Assembly: GCA_914767715.1 (NCBI GenBank) | Contig: OU612069.1 | Span: forward strand, 9,423,387-9,487,386 | DNA: 64,000 nt | Source of the DNA: Membranipora membranacea | Taxonomy: Eukaryota > Bryozoa > Gymnolaemata > Cheilostomatida > Membraniporidae | Direction: 5' to 3' | Shown: positions 19,501 through 25,000 of the stretch, in pieces | Layout: each line of letters begins with the position of its first letter | Position numbering within the stretch: the first letter of the stretch is position 1 | The notes under the pieces: model-generated | Told to the model about the DNA's origin: nothing | What the model saw: only the letters and a program-made list of their open reading frames with translations | The model's database searches: none | Program-made: the position numbers and the translations under genes

Positions 19501-22171
19501 CATAATATTATGCTCCTGCCTATCCAATAATAAAATTGCTGCTTTGGCCTCAGGTCTAAGAATTTAGGCAATCTAGATCATAAGGCTTGTCAATACACTA
19601 CAGTTTTAGCCAATCAGGTTCTCACAATGCTGTGATTAGCTGAAAAGTTGTTTATTGAAATATGGTCTTACTTAAGCAAGGCATCCTGACATTGCGGGTG
19701 GCGCAAAGACAATGAGGGCTGGAACATAATACAGAGTTGAAGTAATGCAATGTCCGATCTATACTGTATTTCTATATCTTTGAACCTGATACAGCAATAA
19801 TATTTTCTTTGGGCAGAGGGGATTTAGGTTGGGTGGGTGGAGCAAGGAGTTAAAGTCTTTAACTCCTTCGGGGAGCAAGAGATTAGGTGGAGGCCTCATA
19901 CTAATGTTTTCCTTATTTCACAGGCTCTTTGATCTAGTGCTGCTGACTGATGACTTGTCTAGCGATTATCTGGAGGAGATTTCATATCATAGTCTGCTAC
20001 AGGCACTTTGCTACAACAACCAAAACAGGGAAAACTCAAGAGAAAACTTGGATTCTGTGCTCAACGAGGAGGCAACTTCTGGTAACAGCGAGAGAATTTG
20101 TCATTCACAGCTAAAGCAGGTGAATAGAGTATATTTAAATTTATTTAATATACACATCATTAATGATCAATTTACCAATGTACAACATAAAGATCATGTT
20201 TACAATAAGTGAAAAATTAAAAAATAATGTGGTCAGTCAATGGGTAAAGAGGAAAAAATTGAATATCTGTTGATCTGAGCTTTGAAAGCCTTCATTAATC
20301 ATGGATACAAAGTTTCTGTTACATACTTCACCATTACATTTGAGATCTAAAGATCAGTTCAGTTCATTCAAAACGTTACTATTCAACCACATATTATCGA
20401 CTTGACCAACATCATTGATGGTATTATTCCTTTCTGTTTCTTCTTTTTTATTTCAAAATTATTTTTCTCTGGCACTGAGTGCAAACATTTCGAATGAGAT
20501 GACTTTGGTTGTCAATAAACGTATAAATATATATATATATATACGTTTATTGACAACCAGTCCAAAAACCATTATATTTATTCATATCATGTTCAATATA
20601 TATATATATATATATATATAAATATATTGAACATGATATGAATAAAGATAATGGTTATTTTTGTAGTAAGACTCGTCAATATACCTCTATCTGAACTCTT
20701 CTTTTTCCTCTCTTCTCTACTTTAATATTTTAGTTATATTATATTACATTTTATTCTTATTTTTATTTCATTTAGTTTATTGAGGTGGCGCGAAGTCTCA
20801 CAGTAACATTTCCGGAAGATGTGAAGTCATATTTAGCTAGGTTTTACCTGGCTAGTCGACAAGTACGCAGTGAGATCGGGAATGCTATTCCAACTTCCTC
20901 TCTCAAAACTATGTGAGCTTTTCTCTTACTCCAGTTAGTTTTTATAAAGAAAACCTTAGTGTATCTAGTTAAAAATTGAACAACTTCTCACTTTAATTTG
21001 TTCTTATTTTTAAGATGAGGTTTTGTTGTCAAACCAATGAACTCACTCATTGGTCAAACAATTACCTATTTTTTGAAGCGATCCGCCATCTCAGTAAACA
21101 GGATTAAATCAGTCTAATTGAATGAATTAACTGACAGTGCGATAACATAGGATAGTCTGGCACATAAAGTGCTGTTTGTTGTAAAAGATAAATCCTTCCG
21201 ACTTTTTTATTGATAGTAAAAAATCAAAAGGAAACTCAATTATATCGCCTCGAATATGTTCCATATCCATGTTACCTAAATTAGCCTGCTAACCCTAATT
21301 ATAACATTAAATTATATCATAGTATCTATATTATATATATATATATATATGTTATATATATATATATATATATAACTCAGTGCTGTGTTGTAATCACATA
21401 AGTATATAGAGCAGACTGGCAGAGAGAAACCAAACTTTATCATGATTTCTTGATGCAGCTGTGTATACAGTATACTATAGTGATGTTTAATCTTAAACAA
21501 TTGTTACTTGGCAATGAGTTCACCTTCCTCAATTATTTTAGGCTATTAGCATATTAAATTGTTGTTGTTTAATGAATCATGAGTCATGTATGCATCTTTT
21601 AACCTAGCAAATAATGTCAGGAGTGGTAGTTGTCCTCTCTCCTGTCATGGGGACATAACTGTTGACTTCGATTCATGATAGGATTTTTTTGTCCATGATG
21701 CGTACAAGTTTTTAGCAAGTATATACATACAAGCAACACAACGACATCTGATTATCAGATTTGGATTTTCAAGTTAATGTTGAATGCATAAAAATACCTG
21801 TTGATAATTCCATTGTTAATTGTGAATAATAATTATATTTATATAAATGTAATAGTTATGGATAAAAAGTATGAATTTTTTTAACATACTTTATGCAGTC
21901 ATTTATTCTTTTGTGGATTCGATGATGTTGTTATATTAGCTGTTTATTTTTGTATATTCTCATACTTATGATTAAAATTCTCCACAGGTTATCTTTAGCG
22001 GAGGCCCACGCGCGACTCTCACTGCGATCTGTAGTGACCCAAGAGGACGCCCTTTCAGCTATACTCCTCTATGAGGAATGCGTGACATCACAGACCCATC
22101 ACTCTGTGCTGAACGTCACACATGAGCCTCACTGGAACCCGTCTACTGTACAATACTATCTAACACAACAG
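877..22171 (+). CDS. MCMDC2: MCMDC2 orthologue, 17 chained coding exons, 3' end missing
   Basis: Spliced gene encoding an MCM domain-containing protein 2. In animals this divergent MCM relative works in meiotic recombination and double-strand break repair; the fly relatives belong to the mei-MCM group (family knowledge). Seen here: 17 exons with GT-AG borders whose phases all match, giving 676 codons without a stop, close to the usual full length of about 680. Order: N-terminal MCM domain (about 1-144), C4 zinc finger (C148, C151, C184, C187), OB-fold part (about 200-282), AAA+-like domain (about 317-570), C-terminal lid helices (about 570-650). The Walker A region (V366-G367-Q-E-T) lacks GK[ST], the Walker B region reads V-V-P-D429-I-N, and the arginine-finger SRFD is replaced by Q504-L-F-D, so ATPase activity is doubtful, as known for MCMDC2. 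The final short exon should lie beyond the tandem array, outside the window. Intron 3 contains an antisense gene. Confidence 0.93.
1332..1389 (+). CDS. MCMDC2: MCMDC2 exon 2 (residues 36-55)
   Basis: Acceptor cttttctag before 1332 and donor gtgagt at 1390. It enters in phase 0 and leaves in phase 1. It encodes VSVVPLYIDINILELLDVC, which corresponds to the strand and helix of the MCMDC2 N-terminal domain that precedes the first conserved 'LG' segment. Confidence 0.82.
1659..1694 (+). repeat. MCMDC2: 19-bp tandem duplication at the exon 3 acceptor
   Basis: ggccgattctattttta (1659) and ggccgattctattttag (1678) are adjacent copies. Only the second ends in the AG used as the 3' splice site; the first has AA instead. 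Confidence 0.75.
1695..1753 (+). CDS. MCMDC2: MCMDC2 exon 3 (residues 55-74)
   Basis: Acceptor ctattttag before 1695 and donor gtaagt at 1754. It encodes ATLGQKVLQDRRSSGQLFQR, matching the family pattern of LG-x3-L followed by a phenylalanine-glutamine helix end. The acceptor lies in a 19-bp tandem duplication (1659-1694). The intron that follows is about 8.3 kb and holds the nested antisense gene. Confidence 0.85.
2022..2231 (-). CDS. BED-finger gene, last coding exon with coiled coil (residues 220-288, stop)
   Basis: Acceptor cgttttag at 2232, stop TGA at 2024-2022. It begins SPAQTRVQPPKRSAAP, followed by a helix rich in L, N, E, R and Q (LSQLVNKLQTIVTSRNNEIE and EEHNRRLHLINQREQETL), ending VRKKLGV. 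The heptad-like hydrophobic spacing indicates a dimerising coiled coil. Confidence 0.82.
   Translation of the reverse strand, partial: SPAQTRVQPPKRSAAPVDLDQCNLSQLVNKLQTIVTSRNNEIEEHNRRLHLINQREQETLSAVRKKLGV
2022..8298 (-). CDS. BED-type zinc-finger protein gene nested antisense in MCMDC2 intron 3
   Basis: Six coding exons on the minus strand, all with GT-AG borders and matching phases, give a protein of about 288 residues. Seen: a BED finger near the N-terminus (C32 and C35, with histidines at 54 and 59 completed across the exon 1-2 junction as H-L-K-S-S-H). A Ser/Thr/Gly-rich middle (about 88-132) and an acidic segment (DEESDVDQSEDY) follow, then a possible SUMOylation site (I-K-Q-E), a basic patch (RAQKRPRDPE) and a C-terminal coiled coil of about 45 residues. 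BED fingers bind DNA and occur in chromatin-boundary proteins and in genes derived from hAT transposases (family knowledge). There is no transposase domain here, so a small chromatin or transcription factor is likeliest (inference). The start is the first ATG of the BED exon; an acceptor at 8307 implies an upstream exon that I could not find. Confidence 0.85.
2943..3054. mobile_element. Foldback/MITE-like element, family 1 copy 1
   Basis: Inverted arms gctcaaactgtgtcgggata and tatcccgacacagtttgag enclose about 60 bp. The inner sequence gctggtagtagcat and ttatcaacc is shared with the element at 5334-5447, so the two belong to one small nonautonomous family. Confidence 0.65.
3082..3240 (-). CDS. 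BED-finger gene, coding exon 5 (residues 167-219)
   Basis: Acceptor ctttggtag and donor gtacac. 53 whole codons, phase 0 at both ends: polar LKEAKTVASTSKDNSNHTDN, then ELVTDWSRTARAQKRPRDPE with a basic patch that could be a nuclear localisation signal. Confidence 0.78.
3825..3925 (-). CDS. BED-finger gene, coding exon 4 (residues 133-166)
   Basis: Acceptor attgttgcag and donor gtagat. It encodes an acidic segment DEESDVDQSEDY followed by STGIKQEEQVNYYDESWLA. The I-K-Q-E motif fits the SUMO consensus (hydrophobic-K-x-E); its use is inference. Confidence 0.8.
4144..4279 (+). mobile_element. tRNA-derived SINE, diverged copy C
   Basis: Shares the head (gaaggtagctcagttgg, A box at 4149-4160) and the tail (gctccggcctgcttacc, then ggtctcacctt) with copies A and B. 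The middle is shorter and has lost a clear B box, so it looks older. Confidence 0.6.
5089..5200. repeat. 12-bp minisatellite
   Basis: About nine head-to-tail copies of tttgcgtctagc with variants tttgcgtctcgc, tttgcatctcgc and tttgcgtctcac. It lies in an intron of both genes. Confidence 0.85.
5334..5447. mobile_element. Foldback/MITE-like element, family 1 copy 2
   Basis: The ends gcgctaaaacttggttggga and cgacgatgtttaagcgc form imperfect terminal inverted repeats of about 35 bp, continuing through gctggtagtagcat / atgctactaccagc. It ends about 25 bp from the donor side of nested-gene exon 3. Related to 2943-3054. Confidence 0.65.
5474..5608 (-). CDS. BED-finger gene, coding exon 3 (residues 88-133)
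   Basis: Acceptor cattactag and donor gtactg. It encodes a low-complexity Ser/Thr/Ala/Gly-rich stretch (AAHSGASTSGAPVSTVPP) ending TVHDIT plus a split codon. It is probably a disordered linker. Phases agree with exons 2 and 4. Confidence 0.78.
6417..6510 (-). CDS. BED-finger gene, coding exon 2 (residues 57-88)
   Basis: Acceptor gttcttacag and a strong donor gtaagt. It encodes SSHPGTIQLMDDYQRRHAYN, then LVIPPSFGKPT. Its first histidine completes the BED finger begun in exon 1. Phase 0 in, phase 1 out. Confidence 0.82.
6618..6653. repeat. Short hairpin inside a larger foldback
   Basis: atctggaaagt and actttccagat are 11-bp inverted arms around a 14-bp loop. Flanking gagtctgg and ccagactg suggest a wider foldback of about 90 bp. 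Confidence 0.5.
7009..7200 (+). repeat. Dispersed repeat, copy 1
   Basis: About 190 bp found again in reverse orientation at 16618-16810. Shared blocks include agaagattgggctgcccct, gaatgcatcctagaggt and taatcggccatt. The element type is unknown; no coding sequence. Confidence 0.7.
7855..8030 (+). mobile_element. tRNA-derived SINE, copy A
   Basis: Begins ggagtaggaggtggctcag. A pol III A box (tggctcagttgg, 7866-7877) and a B box (ggttcaaatcc, 7920-7930) have tRNA-like spacing. The tail contains cgacctgcctgcaaac and gcaacctggcgcag. Copies B (12924-13094) and C (4144-4279) share head and tail, so this is a dispersed SINE family and not a functional tRNA gene. It lies in nested-gene intron 1 / MCMDC2 intron 3. 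Confidence 0.8.
8131..8298 (-). CDS. BED-finger gene, coding exon 1 (residues 1-56)
   Basis: Begins MGRSSGVMPAIHKYLEHF and carries the cysteine pair of the BED finger (FRCICLHCG). The exon itself starts at 8306 after the acceptor aattgcag, with ATG at 8298-8296. Two in-frame donors are possible: after 8131 (gtcaag) or after 8125 (gttgct). The first is preferred because it gives the BED spacing H-x4-H when joined to exon 2. Confidence 0.82.
8307..10084. other. Rest of MCMDC2 intron 3; likely promoter side of the nested gene
   Basis: About 1.8 kb between the BED-finger exon and MCMDC2 exon 4. The nested gene's first, probably noncoding, exon and promoter should be here, because its BED exon begins at an acceptor. 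I could not locate them. An inverted repeat (cccataatgca at 9937, tgcattatggg at 10025) is the only clear structure. Confidence 0.45.
10085..10188 (+). CDS. MCMDC2: MCMDC2 exon 4 (residues 75-109)
   Basis: Acceptor cttttcag before 10085 and donor gtaggt at 10189. It begins FVYLVLTATKTL and ends VTNVPRLT plus a split glycine codon. The pattern fits the MCMDC2 N-terminal domain (hydrophobic strand, 'KTL', then a 'L-x-VTNVP' strand). Phase 0 in, phase 2 out, matching exons 3 and 5. Confidence 0.85.
11178..11282 (+). CDS. MCMDC2: MCMDC2 exon 5 (residues 109-144)
   Basis: Acceptor gccgccag before 11178 and a strong donor gtaagt at 11283. It encodes the strand VQGTSVMRGKITEISSPMKY, the MCM pattern 'V-x-GTV-R-x-S-x-I-x-P', and ends at KYT just before the zinc finger. 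An inverted repeat (11055-11068 with 11089-11102) lies shortly upstream. Confidence 0.88.
11328..11590. repeat. Diverged direct repeats in intron 5
   Basis: aatttggccttggcttagta at 11328 and aatttggccttagcttagta at about 11536 are each followed by cttttgtag and catccaaaagtagt. A third partial copy around 11455-11490 keeps only the tail. Confidence 0.6.
12568..12740 (+). CDS. MCMDC2: MCMDC2 exon 6, zinc-finger exon (residues 144-202)
   Basis: Acceptor acttgacag before 12568. It carries the MCM zinc finger: CYFC (C148, C151), a further cysteine at 156, and CTVC (C184, C187), with the intervening FKYVRIHIPGA strand typical of MCMDC2. Two donors are possible; gtatta at 12741 is chosen over gtatca at 12734 because it keeps the frame into exon 7 (SYRRVS-D-KLIL). 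A 32-bp tandem repeat starts 20 bp beyond the donor. Confidence 0.85.
12761..12912. repeat. 32-bp tandem repeat just after MCMDC2 exon 6
   Basis: About 4.7 copies of a 32-bp unit that starts agtctgataccgggtatagt and ends atagtctaagtt. Copies start at 12761, 12793, 12825, 12857 and 12889. It begins 20 bp inside intron 6. Confidence 0.85.
12924..13094 (-). mobile_element. tRNA-derived SINE, copy B
   Basis: Reverse-strand copy of the SINE at 7855. Read on the minus strand it starts ggagtaggaggtgcttcag, has an A-box-like cttcagttggttagagcg, a degraded B box and the same tail (ccgacctgcctgcaaacg, gcaacctggcgcag). In MCMDC2 intron 6, next to a 32-bp tandem repeat. Confidence 0.78.
13459..13596 (+). 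CDS. MCMDC2: MCMDC2 exon 7 (residues 202-248)
   Basis: A strong polypyrimidine acceptor (ttttttttcag) precedes 13459 and the donor gtgaga is at 13597. It encodes KLILHLNIMN, then ELDPGFVRQRMRIVCR. This is the middle of the OB-fold region, between the zinc finger and the conserved 'GETVTVTG' strand in exon 8. Confidence 0.82.
14040..14195 (-). mobile_element. Possible second tRNA-derived SINE
   Basis: On the minus strand an A-box-like tggcgtagatgg is followed about 40 bp later by gctcgaatcccagtc, which resembles a B box and T arm. The sequence differs from the SINE at 7855. Only one copy is visible in the window, so the call is tentative. Confidence 0.4.
14330..14433 (+). CDS. MCMDC2: MCMDC2 exon 8, OB-fold strand (residues 248-282)
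   Basis: Acceptor atatttcag before 14330; donor gtctgt at 14434 is weak. It encodes SIGETVTVTGRLVYDN, equivalent to the MCM 'GD-x-V-x-V-x-G' strand, and ends VYLE. Phase 2 completion in, phase 0 out. Confidence 0.83.
14492..14506 (+). repeat. Poly-G run in intron 8
   Basis: A homopolymer of about 15 G, shortly after exon 8. Possible G-quadruplex seed and a likely sequencing-length error site. Confidence 0.85.
15012..15111 (+). CDS. MCMDC2: MCMDC2 exon 9 (residues 283-316)
   Basis: Acceptor ctgttacag before 15012 and donor gtaagg at 15112. It encodes ANTVVQHQVEEQA and LSRLPEPMQQLYK, the variable linker between the OB fold and the AAA+-like domain. Confidence 0.82.
15420..15473 (+). CDS. MCMDC2: MCMDC2 exon 10 (residues 316-334)
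   Basis: A short 54-bp exon with acceptor tctttgtag and donor gtaagt. It encodes RRESMWSFALAMAYLVG, the first helix of the AAA+-like domain, which in MCMDC2 reads as a Trp/Phe-containing helix before the 'P-x-G' segment. Phase fits both neighbours. Confidence 0.83.
16276..16352 (+). CDS. MCMDC2: MCMDC2 exon 11 (residues 334-359)
   Basis: Acceptor ctttgtag before 16276 and donor gtgagt at 16353. It encodes CISPAGTFVKLKLSLLLSLL, which matches the MCMDC2 signature 'P-x-G-x3-x-LKL-x-LL-x-SL' where canonical MCMs have the helix before Walker A. It was one of the most diagnostic exons for naming the gene. Confidence 0.88.
16531..16555. repeat. (TA)n microsatellite
   Basis: A TA dinucleotide run in MCMDC2 intron 11. 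Confidence 0.85.
16618..16810 (-). repeat. Dispersed repeat, copy 2
   Basis: Reverse-complement relative of 7009-7200, in MCMDC2 intron 11 and ending only about 27 bp before exon 12. On the plus strand it contains aatggccgattag, aggatgcattctagttttct and ggggcagcccaatcttct. Confidence 0.7.
16837..16999 (+). CDS. MCMDC2: MCMDC2 exon 12, degenerate Walker A (residues 360-414)
   Basis: Acceptor actctgtag before 16837 and donor gtaatg at 17000. It encodes GLNVLCVGQETLIIRRLLAY, aligned to the MCM 'LLVGDPGTAKSQLL' region but with no lysine or Ser/Thr of a Walker A loop. It ends AQYFIS plus a split glycine. A dispersed repeat (16618-16810) ends just before the acceptor. Confidence 0.88.
17113..17540. 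mobile_element. Long-inverted-repeat (foldback) element
   Basis: Arms of about 105 bp (17118-17222 and 17432-17539) are near-perfect reverse complements: cagtccgcacatgcgcagag at one end pairs with ctctgcgcatgtgcggactg at the other. The roughly 210-bp centre carries no recognisable transposase, so it is a nonautonomous DNA element inside MCMDC2 intron 12. Confidence 0.7.
17701..17790 (+). CDS. MCMDC2: MCMDC2 exon 13, degenerate Walker B (residues 414-444)
   Basis: Acceptor tattttacag before 17701 and donor gtgtgc at 17791. It encodes GGSSLNAHHSVCVVPDINAL, equivalent to MCM 'G-x-L-x-A-x-x-G-x-x-C-x-IDEFDKM'. D429 is present but the following acidic residue is replaced by Ile-Asn. It continues into the helix TKQENIHLER. 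Confidence 0.87.
18092..18272 (+). CDS. MCMDC2: MCMDC2 exon 14 (residues 444-504)
   Basis: Acceptor atttatag before 18092 and donor gtgagt at 18273. It encodes the segment LEYGKVLQSVPG and then a strand, VQCKIWACAD, equivalent to the MCM 'R-x-S-x-L-AA-x-NP' strand. A polar stretch (SRTNSKAKTGTSRG) follows, ending NPCYN. Confidence 0.83.
18273..19923 (+). other. MCMDC2 intron 14, nothing coding seen
   Basis: A 1.65-kb intron. It contains a short TA run near 18826, a perfect small palindrome at 19845-19869 (aaggagttaaag / ctttaactcctt) and otherwise unique AT-rich sequence. I see no conserved protein on either strand. Confidence 0.5.
19924..20119 (+). CDS. MCMDC2: MCMDC2 exon 15, sensor/arginine-finger region (residues 504-569)
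   Basis: Acceptor tatttcacag before 19924 and donor gtgaat at 20120. It encodes QLFDLVLLTDDLSSDYLEE, clearly the MCM 'SRFDL-x-F-x-x-x-D-x-x' strand but with Leu where the arginine finger sits. The rest (NNQNRENSRENLD and beyond) is polar and probably disordered. Confidence 0.87.
20508..20558. repeat. AT-centred palindrome 1
   Basis: Arms ggttgtcaataaacgtat and atacgtttattgacaacc are perfect inverted repeats around a TA-rich centre. Cruciform-prone; in MCMDC2 intron 15. Confidence 0.85.
20569..20654. repeat. AT-centred palindrome 2
   Basis: Arms 20569-20600 and 20623-20654, sharing tcatatcatgttcaatata and its complement, flank a (TA)n centre. It lies only 10 bp from palindrome 1. Confidence 0.85.
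20776..20912 (+). CDS. MCMDC2: MCMDC2 exon 16 (residues 570-615)
   Basis: Acceptor atttag before 20776 and donor gtgagc at 20913. It encodes FIEVARSLTVTFPEDVKSYL, then ARFYLASRQVR and PTSSLKT. These are the C-terminal helices of the MCM core, with the MCMDC2-type 'YYLASRR' motif here as FYLASRQ. Confidence 0.88.
20913..21987 (+). other. MCMDC2 intron 16, AT microsatellite
   Basis: A 1.07-kb intron with an interrupted (TA)n tract at about 21327-21374. No coding potential or mobile element recognised. Confidence 0.5.
21327..21374. repeat. Interrupted (TA)n microsatellite
   Basis: Two TA runs separated by a single G, forming an imperfect self-complementary tract in MCMDC2 intron 16. Confidence 0.85.
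21988..22171 (+). CDS. MCMDC2: MCMDC2 exon 17, parent of the tandem array (residues 615-676)
   Basis: Acceptor ctccacag before 21988 and donor gtaagg at 22172. It encodes LSLAEAHARLSLRSVV, the MCM lid helix 'L-x-L-SEA-x-AR-x-x-L', then DALSAILLYEEC, ending NPSTVQYYLTQQ. The last 57 bp (from about 22115) are the coding part of the minisatellite unit that fills the rest of the window. The exon copy is identical to the array consensus over at least 53 bp. A last coding exon with the final 20-30 residues and the stop is expected beyond position 64000. Confidence 0.92.
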
Positions 22172-22178
22172 GTAAGGG
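22172..22178 (+). promoter_or_regulatory. MCMDC2: Authentic 5' splice site of MCMDC2 intron 17
   Basis: CAG|GTAAGG, a near-consensus U1 site, ends exon 17. Nearly every downstream unit repeats it as CAG|GTAAGA or CAG|GTAAGG, so this donor faces hundreds of competing copies of itself. Confidence 0.85.
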
Positions 22179-25000
22179 CGGAGGAGGGTTACACATGAGC
22201 CTCACTGGAACCCGTCTAATGTACGATACTATCTAACACAACAGGTAAGAGGGGGAGGAGGTCACACATGAGCCTCACTGGAACCCGTCTACTGTACAAT
22301 ACTATCTAACACAACAGGTAAGATGGGGGGGGTCTCACATGAACCTCACTGGGACCCCTCTACTGTACAATACTATCTAACACAACAGGTAAGAGGGGGG
22401 GTGTCTCACATAAACCTCACTGGAACCCGTCTACTGTACAATACTATCTAACACAACAGGTACGAGGTGGGGGTCTCACATAAACCTCACTGGAACCCGT
22501 CCACTGTACAATACTATCTATCTCAACAGGTAAGAGGGGGGGGGGGGTCTCACATAAGCCTCACTGGAACCCGTCTACTGTACAATACAATCTAACACAA
22601 CAGGTAAGAGGGGGGAGGTCACACATGAGCCTCACTGGAACCCGTCTACTGGACAATATTATCTAACCCAACAGGTACGAGGGGGGGGGGGTCACACATG
22701 AGCCTCACTGGAACCCGTCTACTGTACAATACTATCTAACACAACAGGTAAGAGGGGGGAGGTCACACATGAGCCTCACTGGAACCCGTCTACTGGACAA
22801 TACTATCTAACACAACCGGTAAGAGGGGGGAGGTGTCACATGAGCCTCACTGGAACCCGTCTACTGTACAATACTATGTAACACAACAGGTAAGAGGGGG
22901 GGGGGTCACACATGAGCCTCGCTGGAACCCGTCTACTGTATAATACTATCTAACACAACAGGTAAGAGGGGGGAACACACATGAGCCTCGCTGGAACCCT
23001 TCTACTGTACAATACTATCTAACACAACAGGGAAGAGGGGGGGGGGGAACACACATGAGCCTCGCTGGAACCCGTCTACTGTACAATACTATCTAACACA
23101 ACAGGTAAGAGGGGGGAGGTCTCACATGAGCCTCACTGGAACCCGTCTACTGTACAATACTATCTAACACAACAGGTAAGGGGGGGGGGGGGAGGGAACA
23201 CACATGAGCCTCGCTGGAACCCGTCTACTGTACAATACTATCTAACACAACAGGGAAGAGGGGGGGGGGGGAACACACATGAGCCTCGCTGGAACCCGTC
23301 TACTGTACAATACTATCTAACACAACAGGTAAGAGGGGGGAGGTCTCACATGAGCCTCACTGGAACCCGTCTACTGTACAATACTATCTAACACAACAGG
23401 ACAGAGGGGGGGGGAACACACATGAGCCTCGCTGGAACCCGTCTACTGTACAATACTATGTAACACAACAGGTAAGAGGGGGGGGGGGTCACACATGAGC
23501 CTCGCTGGAACCCGTCTACTGTATAATACTATCTAACACAACAGGTAAGAGGGGGGGGGTCACATATGAGCCTCACTGGAACCCGTCTACTGTACAATAC
23601 TATCTAACACAACAGGGAAGAGGGGGGGGGGAACACACATGAGCCTCGCTGGAACCCGTCTACTGTACAATACTATCTAACACAACAGGGAAGAGGGGGG
23701 GGGGGAACACACATGAGCCTCGCTGGAACCCGTCTACTGTACAATACTATCTAACACAACAGGTAAGGGGGGAGGTCACACATGAGCCTCACTGTAACCC
23801 GTCTACTGTACAATACTATCTAACACAACAGGTAAGGGGGGAGGTCTCACATGAGCCTCACTGTAACCCGTCTACTGTACAATACTATCTAACACAACAG
23901 GTAAGGGGGGGAGGTCACACATGAGCCTCACTGGAACCCGTCTACTGTACAATACTATCTAACACAACAGGTAAGAGGGGGGGAGGTCACACATGAGCCT
24001 CACTGTAACCCGTCTACTGTACAATACTATCTAACACAACAGGTAAGGGGGGAGGTCTCACATGAGCCTCACTGTAACCCGTCTACTGTACAATACTATC
24101 TAACACAACAGGTAAGGGGGGGAGGTCACACATGAGCCTCACTGGAACCCGTCTACTGTACAATACTATCTAACACAACAGGTAAGAGGGGGGAGGTCAC
24201 ACATGAGCCTCACTGGAACCCCCATCTATTGTACAATACTATCTAACACAACAGGTAAGGGGGGGAGGTCTCACATGAGCCTCACTGGAACCCGTCTACT
24301 GTACAATACTATCTAACACAGCAGGTAAGAGGGGGGGGGGGGGGTCACACATGAGCCTCACTGGAACCCGTCTACTGTACAATACTATCTAACACAACAG
24401 GTAAGAGGGGGGGAGGTCTCACATGAGCCTCACTGGAACCTGTCTACTGTACAATACTATCTAACACAACAGGTAAGAGGGGGAGGTCACACATGAGCCT
24501 CACTGGAACCCGTCTACTGTACAATACTATCTAACACAACAGGTAAGAGGGGGGAGGTCACACATGAGCCTCACTGGAACCCCCATCTATTGTACAATAC
24601 TATCTAACACAACAGGTAAGGGGGGGAGGTCTCACATGAGCCTCACTGGAACCCGTCTACTGTACAATACTATCTAACACAGCAGGTAAGAGGGGGGGGG
24701 GGGTCACACATGAGCCTCACTGGAACCCGTCTACTGTACAATACTATCTAACACAACAGGTAAGAGGGGGGGAGGTCTCACATGAGCCTCACTGGAACCC
24801 GTCTACTGTACAATACTATCTAACACAACAGGTAAGAGGGGGGGAGGTCTCACATGAGCCTCACTGGAACCCGTCTACTGTACAATACTATCTGACACAA
24901 CAGGTAAGAGGGGGGAGGTCTCACATGAGCCTCACTGTAACCCGTCTACTGTACAATACTATCTAACACAACAGGTAAGGGGGGGAGGTCTCACATGAGC
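22172..25000 (+). repeat. Proximal edge of the array, more divergent units
   Basis: The first few dozen units next to exon 17 vary more in G-run length (up to about 14 G) and carry private changes such as gaacacacatgag, cataaacctcac and aatgtacgatact. Such edge divergence is typical of tandem arrays homogenised mainly in their interior. Confidence 0.6.

Noticed and set aside
20415-20621. Frame rich in isoleucine and tyrosine; also 21312-21500
   Set aside because: Translations of TA repeats and palindromes, not genes.
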